From NCBI RefSeq assembly GCF_002803085.1, contig NZ_NNBJ01000021.1:1-64000 (forward strand): a stretch of 64,000 nt of DNA, written 5' to 3'. Both the position numbers and the translations under genes were made by a program. Source of the DNA: Streptomyces sp. CB01201. Its GTDB lineage: Bacteria; Actinomycetota; Actinomycetes; Streptomycetales; Streptomycetaceae. Of this stretch, positions 18,827 to 27,879 are shown piece after piece (positions within the stretch are counted from its first letter, which is position 1; each line of letters begins with the position of its first letter). A model generated the notes under the pieces. That model saw nothing but the letters and a program-made list of their open reading frames with translations. It did no database searches and was not told the DNA's origin.

Positions 18827-19045
18827 ATGCGGACGACTCATCGCTGGCTCGACGAAGCCGGCCACGTATATGTGGCCGAGGGCGGCCCGCAAGGGCAGTG
18901 CGTACGACTCAACGCCGCCGCCTCCAAGGTCTGGCGGGCCCTGCTCGCCGAGCAGATCACCCCCGACGAACTGGAAGGCAGCGACGGGGAGTTCGCCCGC
19001 TCCCTGCTCGTTACCGGTGTCCTCCTGCCCGGGCCGAGCGACTGA
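18827..19045 (+). CDS. PqqD-like RiPP recognition element protein
   Basis: The 72-residue protein starts at the ATG at 18,827 with AAGGAAG upstream; an in-frame ATG at 18,734 would add a Thr/Ser-rich stretch of doubtful value. The sequence (VRLNAAASKVWRALL, then a short helix and GVLLPGPS) matches PqqD-like winged-helix domains that bind precursor leaders and deliver them to the maturase. Its stop overlaps the radical SAM start (TGATG), so the two are translated together. Confidence 0.8.
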   Translation: MRTTHRWLDEAGHVYVAEGGPQGQCVRLNAAASKVWRALLAEQITPDELEGSDGEFARSLLVTGVLLPGPSD

Positions 19046-20775
19046 TGGCGCGGACCAAGCCGGCCGCGCGGCAGACGACCGGGACCCGGCAGCGCTCCGA
19101 GGTCCTGCGGATCGCGCCGGCACTCACTCTCGCAGCGGCTGCCGAGTTCGCCCCGGCCATGGCGTTCGTGAACCCGTCCGTCGGCTACTCGGACCGCCGC
19201 AAGTCCAAGCCCATCGGGATCGCCTATGTGATGGCCTATCTGCGCTCCCACGGCTTGGAGAGCGAAGGCTTCGACTTCGGCGGCGCGCTCACCGAGCCGG
19301 AGCTGCTCGCCGCCGAACACCGGCTCGACACCTACGACATCGTAGGCTTCTCGGTCTACAACGAGTCTGCCGACAACGCCCTCAGCATGGCCGCCTGGAT
19401 CAAGGAACGGAACCCGACCGCGCTGATCGTGATGGGCGGCCCGCACGCGACCGCGGTCGCCGACCACCTGATCGCCGCGCACCCGCAGGTGGATCTGGTG
19501 GTGCGCCGGGAAGGCGAGGAGCCGATGCTGGAGATCGCGCGCCGAGTCGCCGCGCGCCGGCCGGTGACCGGCGTTCTGGGCACGACGTGGCGGGAACCGA
19601 ACGGCGAGGTGGCATCCCGGGAGGATCCGCCGTTCATCGAGGACCTGGACACCCTGCCCTTCCCCGACGCTCGGTTCACCTCCGACTCGGGATACCCGAC
19701 CCTGTCCTACTTCGACGACGTCAGCGGCCGGCTCAAGCCCGCGCTGACCGTCAACACGAGCCGGAGCTGCCCGTACAACTGCTCCTTCTGCGGAGTGCTG
19801 ACCATCGGACGACGCTACCGGACGCGCTCGCCCGGGTCCGTGGTCGAGGAGATCGACTACTTCCGGAATCGGGACGGCATCCCGTACCAGCACATCTACT
19901 TCAGCGACGCCAACTTCTACGTCAACCCACGGCGCTCCCTCGCCGTCATCGAGGCGATCCACGCCTACGACCCCGCGATCACGGTCAGCTTCGGCACCCG
20001 CGTCAACCAGATCCTGCGCAGCGAGGACGTGTTGGCGCGGATGAAGGAGATCGGCCTGCGGTTCGTCGAGCTCGGCATCGAGAGCGCCTCGCCCGCCATG
20101 CTGGAACGGCTGGCGAAGGGCGTATCGCCCCAGGTCAACGTCGACGCGGTACGCACGCTTCAGCGGCTCGGGCTGGAGATCGTCGTCGACTTCATCATGT
20201 TCGACCCCGCGACCACCCTGGCCGATCTCCGGATGAACCTCGCATTCCTCCGACGGCTCGGCTTCTACGACTACGTTCCGCACGAGGCGATCTACACCAC
20301 CCTCGTGCTCTATCAGGGCACGCCCATCCGAGAGTTCTACGAACGCCGGCACGGCCGTGCCTTCGCGCCCAACGAACTCCCCGACATCGTGGGCCTGTAC
20401 GAGAACGACGACGTCGCCGCCGTCGCCGCGGGCATGCGCTGGTTCCGCCGCACATGGCAGCCCGCCATCGACACCGCGCTCGCCGACGGTGAACTCTGCG
20501 CCGAGAAGTGGCGCTCGGGCGGCCGCACCGGCGACCGCCTCGCCCAGCTCCAGCTGGACCTCGTCGCTCTGCGACACGTTCCCTACGTCTTCATGCAGCA
20601 CCTTGTGGAGGCGGCCGGAGACGGCCGACTGGCCCTTGAGGAGGAGTACGGCGCCCACCTGCCCAGCACCGGAGCGCCGGCGGCCGCTCTGACCGAACTG
20701 CTGGCGCGCGTCGCGGAGTTGGTGGGCGACGAGCACTTCGAACGAGACCCCTCGCTGCTCACCCGTTTCGCGTGA
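19045..20775 (+). CDS. B12-binding radical SAM enzyme
   Basis: The 576-residue protein has an N-terminal cobalamin-binding-type domain (IGIAYVMAYLRS, YDIVGFSVYNES, LIVMGGPHAT; it lacks the classical DxHxxG His) followed by the radical SAM core with CPYNCSFC (Cys at about 242, 246, 249). A C-terminal helical domain follows the TIM-barrel (FVELGIESASP, VDFIMFDP). Such enzymes perform C-methylation or other radical chemistry on unactivated carbons. Coupling to the PqqD-like gene and precursor makes the peptide the likely substrate. Confidence 0.9.
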   Translation: MARTKPAARQTTGTRQRSEVLRIAPALTLAAAAEFAPAMAFVNPSVGYSDRRKSKPIGIAYVMAYLRSHGLESEGFDFGGALTEPELLAAEHRLDTYDIVGFSVYNESADNALSMAAWIKERNPTALIVMGGPHATAVADHLIAAHPQVDLVVRREGEEPMLEIARRVAARRPVTGVLGTTWREPNGEVASREDPPFIEDLDTLPFPDARFTSDSGYPTLSYFDDVSGRLKPALTVNTSRSCPYNCSFCGVLTIGRRYRTRSPGSVVEEIDYFRNRDGIPYQHIYFSDANFYVNPRRSLAVIEAIHAYDPAITVSFGTRVNQILRSEDVLARMKEIGLRFVELGIESASPAMLERLAKGVSPQVNVDAVRTLQRLGLEIVVDFIMFDPATTLADLRMNLAFLRRLGFYDYVPHEAIYTTLVLYQGTPIREFYERRHGRAFAPNELPDIVGLYENDDVAAVAAGMRWFRRTWQPAIDTALADGELCAEKWRSGGRTGDRLAQLQLDLVALRHVPYVFMQHLVEAAGDGRLALEEEYGAHLPSTGAPAAALTELLARVAELVGDEHFERDPSLLTRFA

Positions 20776-22097
20776 CCTTGTGCTCCGCCCGTCCGCCCTC
20801 CCGACCCTCCGCCCGTTCTCGTGCCGGCGTAAGGAAGAACTTGACCACTGATCTGCCGTCCCAGGAATCCCAGGAACCGTCCGTCGTGAAGGACGTGGCG
20901 GCGATCCGGCGTACGACCAGGATGTTCTACGGTCTGTCCTACGTCGGATACTTCATCGACTTCACCTGGGCCGCCACGTCCGTCCTCTACTTCGCCGCCA
21001 TCGGTCTGAGCCCGGAGGCGATCTTCGCCACGGTCGCGGTGGTGTGGCTGGCCGAGGCGGTCTTCGAGATTCCCACGGGCCTGGTCGCCGACCTGCTGGG
21101 CCGGCGCAGTTCGGTCATCGCGAGTTTCGTGTTCCGTTCGGTGGGGTTCGGGGTGCTGTTCTTCGCGCACGACCTGCCCGCTCTGCTGCTCGCGCACGTC
21201 CTGGTCTCCATCGGCACGACGTTCGAGTCGGGGGCGCTGGAAGCATGGGCGGTCGACGAGAGCGAGCACTTCGGCGCCGACGAGACGGTGGACGCCCTGT
21301 TCACCCGCAGCCGCATCGCCTGCAACTCCGGTCTCATCTCGGGTGTTCTGGTGGGGGCCGTCATCGGCACCCGGAGTCTGGCGCTGCCGTTCCTCCTGTC
21401 GGCGGTGGTGTGCGCGGTGACCGCGGCTGTCCTGCCACTGGTGATGCGCGAACACAGCAGGGCGCCGCGACCCGCAGAGCTCTCCCTGTCCACTGCCCTA
21501 CAGGCCAACCTGGGCGGCACCGGGGCGGCGCTGCGCGGGGACCGGGTGCTGATGTTCCTGGCCGGGGCCGTCGCCTTCGTGGCACTGATGAGCAGCCTGC
21601 CGGGCGTGCAGTGGACGACCTACCTGGAAGGCCAGTTCACCACCAGCCTGGTGCTGCTCGGGCTGGTGCGCTGCGCCGGGCCGCTGGTCCAGATTCCGCT
21701 CCTGGACCTCGTGCGTAGGCTGCGCACCAAGCGCGGCGTCGCCCGACCGCCGATCGTGCTGGCCGCCTCGTTCACCGCCGCCATGCTCCTCCTGCTCACC
21801 GCGTACAGCGGCGGTGCCTGGCAGGCCGTCGCGCTGTACGTGTGCTTCTCCGCGGCGGCGGGCGTGGCCGTGCCGGTCATCCAGGGTGCCGTCAACGACC
21901 GGCTCACCAACGCCAACCGAGCCACCATGCTGTCCTTCGTCTCCCTGGTGTCCGGGGCCGTGACCGGAGTGGGGCTCCTCGTCGTCGGTTCGTTCGTCAC
22001 CGCCATCGACTCGGTCACCGTCACCTGGTCGATCGCCGCCGCTGGGCTCGCCGCAGGAGGCGCGCTGACGGCCTGGCTCTGCGGCCGGAGTCGGTGA
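20772..22097 (+). CDS. MFS transporter
   Basis: The protein has up to 441 residues. A GTG at 20,772 overlaps the radical SAM stop, while an in-frame TTG at 20,841 with AAGGAAG upstream is a strong alternative start. The usual twelve hydrophobic segments are recognisable, with a DLLGRRSSV loop after helix 2 as in major facilitator proteins. Position in the operon suggests export of the finished peptide and self-protection; substrate inferred. Confidence 0.85.
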   Translation: MTLCSARPPSRPSARSRAGVRKNLTTDLPSQESQEPSVVKDVAAIRRTTRMFYGLSYVGYFIDFTWAATSVLYFAAIGLSPEAIFATVAVVWLAEAVFEIPTGLVADLLGRRSSVIASFVFRSVGFGVLFFAHDLPALLLAHVLVSIGTTFESGALEAWAVDESEHFGADETVDALFTRSRIACNSGLISGVLVGAVIGTRSLALPFLLSAVVCAVTAAVLPLVMREHSRAPRPAELSLSTALQANLGGTGAALRGDRVLMFLAGAVAFVALMSSLPGVQWTTYLEGQFTTSLVLLGLVRCAGPLVQIPLLDLVRRLRTKRGVARPPIVLAASFTAAMLLLLTAYSGGAWQAVALYVCFSAAAGVAVPVIQGAVNDRLTNANRATMLSFVSLVSGAVTGVGLLVVGSFVTAIDSVTVTWSIAAAGLAAGGALTAWLCGRSR

Positions 22098-22101
22098 GCG
22101 G

Positions 22102-23328
22102 ATGCCGCAGCCGCAGGAGGTGTACCTCGAAGCGCGGGTGCTGGCCCACCTCGGGCTCGGGGCCGACCCGGGACCGGCGCCCGCCACCCCCTCCGGGGGC
22201 ATACGGAGACTGATGGCTCAACTCGCCCCGGACAAAAGGGGGATGGGCCCGTCGCCCCTGCTCGCGCTCGACACGAGCCCCACCGCGGATCCGGCGGTCC
22301 GGCGAGCGGCCGTCGATCGGCGCCTCGACAAGATGGACGCGCACGAGGTGGCGGCCGACTTCCTGGAGCGGCGCAGGACGGGCGACCCGTGGTGGGAGCG
22401 GGGGCGCCCCTTCCCGCTCACTGCCGACACCCGGGCCTGGCTGCTCCGTTGCGGCGGGCCGGTGGCGCCGGTCGACGGGCTGCTGCGCCGCTGGTCCGAA
22501 GCGGGCCCCGACGAAGACGTGACCACCCCCGAGTTCAGGACCACCCTCCGAGAGGGCCGCCACGGCCCGGCAGTCGCGCTGCCGTCCGTCGACACCCTGC
22601 TGCGGACCCTGGTCGGCCGCCTGCGGCAGGCCGGGCTGCTGCCTCCGGAGCACCGGGTCACGCTCGTACGGAAGGTCTGGACGAGCGCCGTGGCCGTGCC
22701 GGTACGGGTGCCCGGCCGCAGTGTCCTCGTCCTGTCCAGCACCCCGGCCGTACCCGCCCTGGCCCACCTCCTGCACGAATTGGCCCATGTGTCCGAACAC
22801 GCCCTGCGAGCACCCGAGTTGGCCCTAGAGGTCCGCTGGTGCTTCGACCCGGTGCGCTCCGAAGGATGGGCACTGCTCCTCGAATCCCTGGCCACCGATC
22901 CGCTGTGGCTCGCCTCCCTCGATCTCTCGCACCCGTTCACCGAAGCCGTGCGCGTCACCGCCACCTACACCGAACTCCTCGACCGCCAGATGTTCCGAGC
23001 GGCTGCGGCCCTCGACGACGAGCTGCCGCCCGACGCCACATCCGCCGATGCCCTCACCCTGACCCATGACCTCATCGCCCGCCTGGGCATCGCCCGAGTC
23101 CCGCAAGCGCTGCTCCAAGACGCTTCCGACGGCCTTCAGGTCCGTGCCTATCTGGCCGGATTCGCCTGGCGCGACGAGGCTCTGAGCTGCCTGACGGGCC
23201 GCTGGGGCTCACGGTGGTGGGCAGAGCCGGCGGCCTGGGCGGCCGTACGGGACGTTCTGCGCGGGGACGGCGACGCACGTTCCGCTGTGGCGGCGCTGGC
23301 CTCCGACGCCGCGGCGAGTGCGGCGTGA
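22102..23328 (+). CDS. HExxH gluzincin-like protein, possible leader peptidase
   Basis: The 408-residue protein has HELAH at about residues 225-229 and an EGWALLLE segment with a Glu near 254, the HExxH-x24-E spacing of gluzincin metallopeptidases. There is no signal peptide, so it would act in the cytosol. Unlike the HExxH protein at 17,050 it has this third-ligand Glu, so real proteolysis is plausible. In context, removing the leader from the modified precursor is the obvious job, but this is inferred. It overlaps the P450 gene (GTGA). Confidence 0.65.
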   Translation: MPQPQEVYLEARVLAHLGLGADPGPAPATPSGGIRRLMAQLAPDKRGMGPSPLLALDTSPTADPAVRRAAVDRRLDKMDAHEVAADFLERRRTGDPWWERGRPFPLTADTRAWLLRCGGPVAPVDGLLRRWSEAGPDEDVTTPEFRTTLREGRHGPAVALPSVDTLLRTLVGRLRQAGLLPPEHRVTLVRKVWTSAVAVPVRVPGRSVLVLSSTPAVPALAHLLHELAHVSEHALRAPELALEVRWCFDPVRSEGWALLLESLATDPLWLASLDLSHPFTEAVRVTATYTELLDRQMFRAAAALDDELPPDATSADALTLTHDLIARLGIARVPQALLQDASDGLQVRAYLAGFAWRDEALSCLTGRWGSRWWAEPAAWAAVRDVLRGDGDARSAVAALASDAAASAA

Positions 23329-24515
23329 ATACCGCCCCGGCCCCCGTGGCCGCGCTCCTCGACGCCTGGGACGACAGTTCCCTCTACCCCGAGGCCCTGC
23401 GCGCCGGCCTGCTCCCGTACCTCCACACCCAGGGCCCCTGCATCGCCGTGGGCACCCGCGACGGAAGACGCGCATGGGCCGTCACAGGGCACCGCGCCCT
23501 GCGGGAAGCGGCGCTGAGGCCACGGGACTTCAGCGGGGAGCTGCTCGGTACGGCGATGAGCGATGCGACTCCTGAGGAGACGGCTCTGCTGCGCCGCCAG
23601 CTCCCCGGGCTTGCCGACGGTCCGCATGCCCGGATGCGGCGTGGACTGTCCGCATCGCTGCGCGCCGACATCAACCGGGGGCTGAGCGAACGGGCACGGG
23701 AGGCGGTCGCCGGTCGAACGGCTGCCCTCCGCCGAACGTCCTGCGCCGGCAAGCGGGCGTGCCTCGCGGATCTCGTGGGGGACGTGGTCGTCCCCGTGGT
23801 GGCGGACGCGCTCGGTGAACTCCTCGGTGTGCCAACGGCGTTGAAGGAGGAATTCCGGTCCTGGTGCGTGGACAGCAGCGAGATGACGGCAGAACCCGAG
23901 GCCGAGGAGCGGGCGCTGCGCGCCTTCCTGCACATCTGCGCACAGCTGCGTCGGCACCGCACCGTCCATCCGGCCGAGGACCTGCCGACTTTCTTGGCGG
24001 CCCGGCTGACGTCCACGGCCGAATTCGCGCTCAACTGGGTCCTCCTCGTCAAGGCTGGCTTCGGGGCAACGGTCTCGGCCGGGGCACAGTTGCTGCGGGC
24101 ACTGCCCCGGGACGGCTCGGCAGCCGAGGAAGTGCCGACGCTCCTGGACGACACCTTGCGCAGACACCCTCCGATCCTCCAGGCACGTCGTACGGCCACG
24201 CGTCCTACCGTGCTGGCCGGCCAGGACATTGTGGCGGGCGAGCGTGTACTGCTGGTCTTCGCCGCCCCCGGGCTGGGCCCCGGCGCCGCGCCCCACACAG
24301 CGTTCGGGCACGGCCGCCACGCCTGCCCCGGCGCCCCCTGGGCGCGCGCCCTGCTCACCGGACTCGCCCACGGCGCCGCCCCGGCCGCCACCCGCTGGCA
24401 GCTGCCCGACACCGCCTCTGCCTATGCCACCTCCTTCTCCCAAGGACTGCTCACGCTCCCGGCCGACCATGCCCCCGCCGCCCGATGCCCCGCCGACCCG
24501 AGGTCCGCCAGATGA
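23325..24515 (+). CDS. cytochrome P450, degenerate I-helix
   Basis: The protein has 396 residues. The heme-binding loop FGHGRHACPGA is present with Cys near 334. The I-helix, normally AGxD/ETT, reads AGFGATV without the acidic residue, and the K-helix ExxR reads DTLR. This is a divergent P450, perhaps tuned for a peptidyl substrate: P450s cross-link Tyr/Trp in some RiPPs, and the precursor core has one Tyr and one Trp. The GTG start overlaps the previous stop, so it is translated as part of the cluster. Confidence 0.8.
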   Translation: MNTAPAPVAALLDAWDDSSLYPEALRAGLLPYLHTQGPCIAVGTRDGRRAWAVTGHRALREAALRPRDFSGELLGTAMSDATPEETALLRRQLPGLADGPHARMRRGLSASLRADINRGLSERAREAVAGRTAALRRTSCAGKRACLADLVGDVVVPVVADALGELLGVPTALKEEFRSWCVDSSEMTAEPEAEERALRAFLHICAQLRRHRTVHPAEDLPTFLAARLTSTAEFALNWVLLVKAGFGATVSAGAQLLRALPRDGSAAEEVPTLLDDTLRRHPPILQARRTATRPTVLAGQDIVAGERVLLVFAAPGLGPGAAPHTAFGHGRHACPGAPWARALLTGLAHGAAPAATRWQLPDTASAYATSFSQGLLTLPADHAPAARCPADPRSAR

Positions 24516-25123
24516 ATCCGCGTATTGCCGAACCGCTCCTGTCCCATCGTGTCCGCGACCACGTGCTGTCGACGGCGGTCGCTCCCGTCCCTGAGGCGCC
24601 ACTCATCCGCTCCGGGCCGGTCGAGATCTGGGCGACCACGCAATCAGGTGTTCCTGGGACCACCCTGAGCACCGTCGGGGTGTCCGACACGGAGCTGGCC
24701 TCGACGATCCGTCGGCGGCCCGTACGAGTCGAATTCCTCGCCATCGCGGGCGAGGACCCATGGCGCCCGGTGCTGACCGCTGCTCTGGCCCAGGTCGCGG
24801 AAGACTGTCTGGCGGCCGGAGTCGTCGTCAACCGAGGTTCGGCCGTGCGCTGCCGACCGGAGGTCGCCGCCGCATTGGGCGCCGATCACCTCTACGTGAG
24901 CCGGGCCGTCTACCACCACCGATCGTTCTCACAGGTCAGGGCGGAGGGCCGACGGGTCGAACTCTGGTGGCTCTTCCCGCTCCACGCCGAGGAGGAGCGC
25001 TACCTCGCCGCGAATGGCTGGGAGCGCTTCGAGGACCTCGTCGTTGAGGCCCGTCCCGCCCTGGCCGATCCCGCCCGGCCCGTGATTCCGCTGCCCGCCG
25101 CCCGTCCGAGGCGCACCGGGTGA
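24512..25123 (+). CDS. suppressor-of-fused (SUFU)-like protein
   Basis: The protein has 203 residues from the ATG at 24,512, overlapping the P450 stop. The middle (TTLSTVGVSDTEL, RRPVRVEFLAIAG) and the later LWWLFPLHAEEERYLAANGW resemble bacterial SUFU-domain proteins, which often act as immunity or binding proteins. A protective role for the producer is conceivable; biochemical function is unknown. Confidence 0.6.
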   Translation: MNPRIAEPLLSHRVRDHVLSTAVAPVPEAPLIRSGPVEIWATTQSGVPGTTLSTVGVSDTELASTIRRRPVRVEFLAIAGEDPWRPVLTAALAQVAEDCLAAGVVVNRGSAVRCRPEVAAALGADHLYVSRAVYHHRSFSQVRAEGRRVELWWLFPLHAEEERYLAANGWERFEDLVVEARPALADPARPVIPLPAARPRRTG

Positions 25124-25626
25124 GCGCCGCGCCGCCGCCCACGGCAGCCCGGCGCCTGCGCATGCGCTGGGACCTGACCGCGCCACCGCGCCACTGTCCG
25201 CTGCCCGATTCCTACCGAGTCGCCCCCGTCACCGCGGCCGACGCCACGCTCCTGGGAGCACTGTCCTACCGTGCGTACCGGGGCGGCGTCGACGACAATG
25301 GTGAGTCCGCGAGCTGGCACCGGGCCGAGATGAACGCCGCGCTCGCGGGCGAGTTCGGCGAAGTCGACTGGCAGGCGACGCGGGCTGCCTGGTACGGCCC
25401 CACCCCGGCGTCCCTCTCGCTCGTGACCCACTGGAAGTCCAGCCCCCTCGTGGCCTTCGCGCTCACCGACCCCGCGCATGCCTCAAGGGGCCTGGCGAGG
25501 TTCCTCCTCACACACAGCGCGACGGCACTTCGCGCCGCCGGCGCATCCGAACTCACCCTGGTGGTCACCAACGGCAACCCCGCTGCTCGCCTCTACACCC
25601 ACCTGGGCTTCGCCCCGGTCGACTGA
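25120..25626 (+). CDS. GNAT-family acetyltransferase
   Basis: The 168-residue protein starts with a GTG that overlaps the previous stop. The GNAT fold is seen in the C-terminal half: a glycine-rich acetyl-CoA loop region (SRGLARFLLTHSA), a strand ELTLVVTNGNPAA and the terminal RLYTHLGFAPV. It is the last gene of the coupled cluster and could acetylate the peptide (Lys or N-terminus) or inactivate it for self-protection; this is inferred. Confidence 0.8.
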   Translation: MSAAPPPTAARRLRMRWDLTAPPRHCPLPDSYRVAPVTAADATLLGALSYRAYRGGVDDNGESASWHRAEMNAALAGEFGEVDWQATRAAWYGPTPASLSLVTHWKSSPLVAFALTDPAHASRGLARFLLTHSATALRAAGASELTLVVTNGNPAARLYTHLGFAPVD

Positions 25627-25699
25627 GTCGCCGATGGCGCCCAAGGCCTGTCCCGTAACCGGCGGATGGGCCGCGAGGTGTGCTGTATATCCTCGACTG

Positions 25700-26299
25700 G
25701 TGCAGACACCCGAGGAGCCGTCGAACGCGACGCACGTTCTGGCGGCGGCGTTCCCGTCCCGTCTTGCCGATGACGTGCGCGATGTCCTGGCCGTGGTGCC
25801 GACCGCCGAGTTGTCCCCGGCGCGTTCGTTCACGGTCGAGGTACGGGGCGAGGAAGTCGCCATTCCCTCGCGCATCTACAACGAGGAGCCGGGCGCCGAC
25901 CCGCAACGGAGTTTGACACCCACCCAGCAGGTCATCCTGCACTGCCTCTACACCCGGCACAGCGACGGCCGGGTCCGTCAACGCCACCTTGAGCGGATCG
26001 TGGCGTGCGACGAGCCGTGGGTGGTCCCGTTCGTGATGCAGTTGGCCGGCGAGTACGTGCTGGAGATCCTTGAGGCCATCGCCGGGGGGCTTCCCGGACT
26101 GTCCATCCCAGGCTCTGCAGCGCGTCGGCTCTACGGGGAGTTCATCGTCCGGAATCCGGCCTTCTTCGCTCTTACGGAGCAGCGAGCGGTCAGCTACTGG
26201 TCGTGCTACTACCGCTGGAGGTATGGCGAGTTCGGGATGTATCCCGGGTCCGCTCTGCTGGAAGCGTTCCGGGCGGCAGCGCGAGAGCAGGTGGGTTAG
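25700..26299 (+). CDS. conserved hypothetical protein
   Basis: The protein has 199 residues from a GTG at 25,700. It opens with VQTPEEPSNATHVLAAAFP and has a central basic, helical segment (CDEPWVVPFVMQLAGEYV, then ILEAI) and an aromatic C-terminus (SYWSCYYRWRYGEFGMYPG). It is a soluble protein with no recognised catalytic motif. It lies 73 bp after the peptide cluster and may be independent of it. Confidence 0.6.
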   Translation: MQTPEEPSNATHVLAAAFPSRLADDVRDVLAVVPTAELSPARSFTVEVRGEEVAIPSRIYNEEPGADPQRSLTPTQQVILHCLYTRHSDGRVRQRHLERIVACDEPWVVPFVMQLAGEYVLEILEAIAGGLPGLSIPGSAARRLYGEFIVRNPAFFALTEQRAVSYWSCYYRWRYGEFGMYPGSALLEAFRAAAREQVG

Positions 26300-26369
26300 C
26301 CGCGGCCACAGCACAAGGTCTGGGCGTCGTGACGTCCGCCGGGCCGCCGATCCGGAACCCGACGCCCGG

Positions 26370-26831
26370 TCACCAACCCCACCACGGCCGCCGCCGCAAT
26401 GACGACAAGTCCCACGACGCTGACCACCATGTCCAGCTTCCAGGAGCGACGTTCGGCGTCGATGTCCAGGCGGTGACGCGTACGAGGCGGGTCGAGGTGT
26501 GGCCGTCGTCGGTGCGGACGCTCTTGAGGAGGAAGACCGCGAAGGCCGGCCGGCCGAGTCCGCGATTGCCCTCGGAGGGATCGTTGGCGAACCGGTAAGC
26601 GTGCGGCCTGACGCCCGGGTAGTGGATGCCAACCTCCCTCCCCGTCCAGGCCACGGTGATCCTCTTGCCCCGCTTACCGTCGTTGGTGACGGTGAACTCC
26701 TGGCCGGTGGAGTGGTCCTGGAAGGCGATGACCACGGCCGTCCCCTCGCGCGGCGAGCGCAGAGCGCGGGGCCGGACCACCGCTTCACCCCGCGGGCACG
26801 CGGCGCACGACGTTGCCCTGTCCATCCGCAT
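26370..26831 (-). pseudogene. DUF3592-like membrane-protein gene, disrupted
   Basis: A stretch VIAFQDHSTGQEFTVTNDG followed by GREVGIHYPG and RPAFAVFLL matches DUF3592-type extracytoplasmic domains. Beyond it the expected transmembrane helix (VVSVVGLVVIAAAAVVGLV) lies in a different frame, so the reading frame appears broken near 26,500. The N-terminal helix is not seen. It overlaps the end of the next minus-strand gene. Confidence 0.45.
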
Positions 26832-27879
26832 CCAATGAGGCCGTGCCTTCGGGCCCGGTCACGACGACTCTGACGACAAGGGAGCCGGTGAGACGGTCGG
26901 TGATGATCTGCCAGGTCGTGGGGGAGTGGATGCCCAGGGTAGACCTGGCCTGATCGACCAGGGCTGGGAAACGGTCGTAGGGCAGCGCACTGGGGTCAAA
27001 CTCCTTGGAGTGTGCGCCTGTTGGTGCGAACACGATGGACAGCAGGCGCTCCTGCACGACGACGCTGAGCGCCCGGCGTCTGTCCTCACCTCCGGTCAGC
27101 GAGCCGACAGCCCGGACCAACTCCCCCTTGCCGAGAAACGACTGACCTGGACCCAGAGTGACCGTTCCGGAAGCCGATGACACCACCGTGGTCGACGACG
27201 TTGAGGAGGCAGTGGGCCGCGCGGCGGAGGGCGACTTCGTGGCGTCGTCCTGGTTCAGGAGATCTCCCCGGAACAGCAGGGCCACCGCGGCCGCACCGAA
27301 CAGGAGGCCGAGGAGCAGGATGAAGCCGAAGGCACAGCCCTTCGGGGGAGCGGCCACCTTTGCGGCCTCGGGCACCGAGTCGAGGCGGGCGGAGGCCGCT
27401 CGGTCCTCCCACTCCGGTGTCGGCCGCTTGACGATCTGCACCCGCCACGGCCGGTCGGACGGGTACTGGACCACGACGACGCCGCGCGGCCGGTAGTCGG
27501 ACAGGTTTACGAGGTTGATGTCCTGCGTGGTCTCCACGCGGTACGCCGGCTGGTCATCCGGCACGACGGAGAGCTCGAAGCGCACAGGTATGTCGCCCGA
27601 CTCGCCCCCGATGGCCTTCAGGGATTCGATGACCGCGAGCGCGGTGCGGGGCACGGCCGCGGCCTCCCGAGCACGCCTCGGCGCACTGGTAAGGAAGAAC
27701 AACAGTCCGTAGACCACCGGCAAGACAAACCCTGCCGCGAACAGGGGTGCGTTCGCGATGATCCCACCCACGGCGAGCGCGGCGAGCGAAGCCCCGACCA
27801 CGCCGCCGGTCAGGAAACCCCGCGCGAGTGCGAGGGGTGTGTGGTGCGCGGGTGGGGGCGCACCGGGGGTGATCGTCAT
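26785..27879 (-). CDS. multi-segment membrane protein of unknown function
   Basis: The 364-residue protein has two N-terminal hydrophobic segments (LTGGVVGASLAALAVGGIIA, APLFAAGFVLPVVYGLLFFL), a soluble domain of about 125 residues, another transmembrane helix (GCAFGFILLLGLLFGAAAVA), a Ser/Thr-rich linker and a C-terminal soluble domain of about 130 residues. No enzymatic motif is recognised. It ends inside the disrupted DUF3592-like gene, suggesting the two once formed an operon. Confidence 0.7.
   Translation of the reverse strand: MTITPGAPPPAHHTPLALARGFLTGGVVGASLAALAVGGIIANAPLFAAGFVLPVVYGLLFFLTSAPRRAREAAAVPRTALAVIESLKAIGGESGDIPVRFELSVVPDDQPAYRVETTQDINLVNLSDYRPRGVVVVQYPSDRPWRVQIVKRPTPEWEDRAASARLDSVPEAAKVAAPPKGCAFGFILLLGLLFGAAAVALLFRGDLLNQDDATKSPSAARPTASSTSSTTVVSSASGTVTLGPGQSFLGKGELVRAVGSLTGGEDRRRALSVVVQERLLSIVFAPTGAHSKEFDPSALPYDRFPALVDQARSTLGIHSPTTWQIITDRLTGSLVVRVVVTGPEGTASLDADGQGNVVRRVPAG

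Noticed and set aside
18870..20492. 540-residue Arg-rich frame over the radical SAM gene
   Set aside because: Typical high-GC shadow; the CxxxCxxC motif and operon overlaps belong to the other frame.
25640..25665. IS-end-like sequence GGCCTGTCCCGTAAC downstream of the peptide cluster
   Set aside because: A single end with no partner and no transposase nearby; too short to claim an element.
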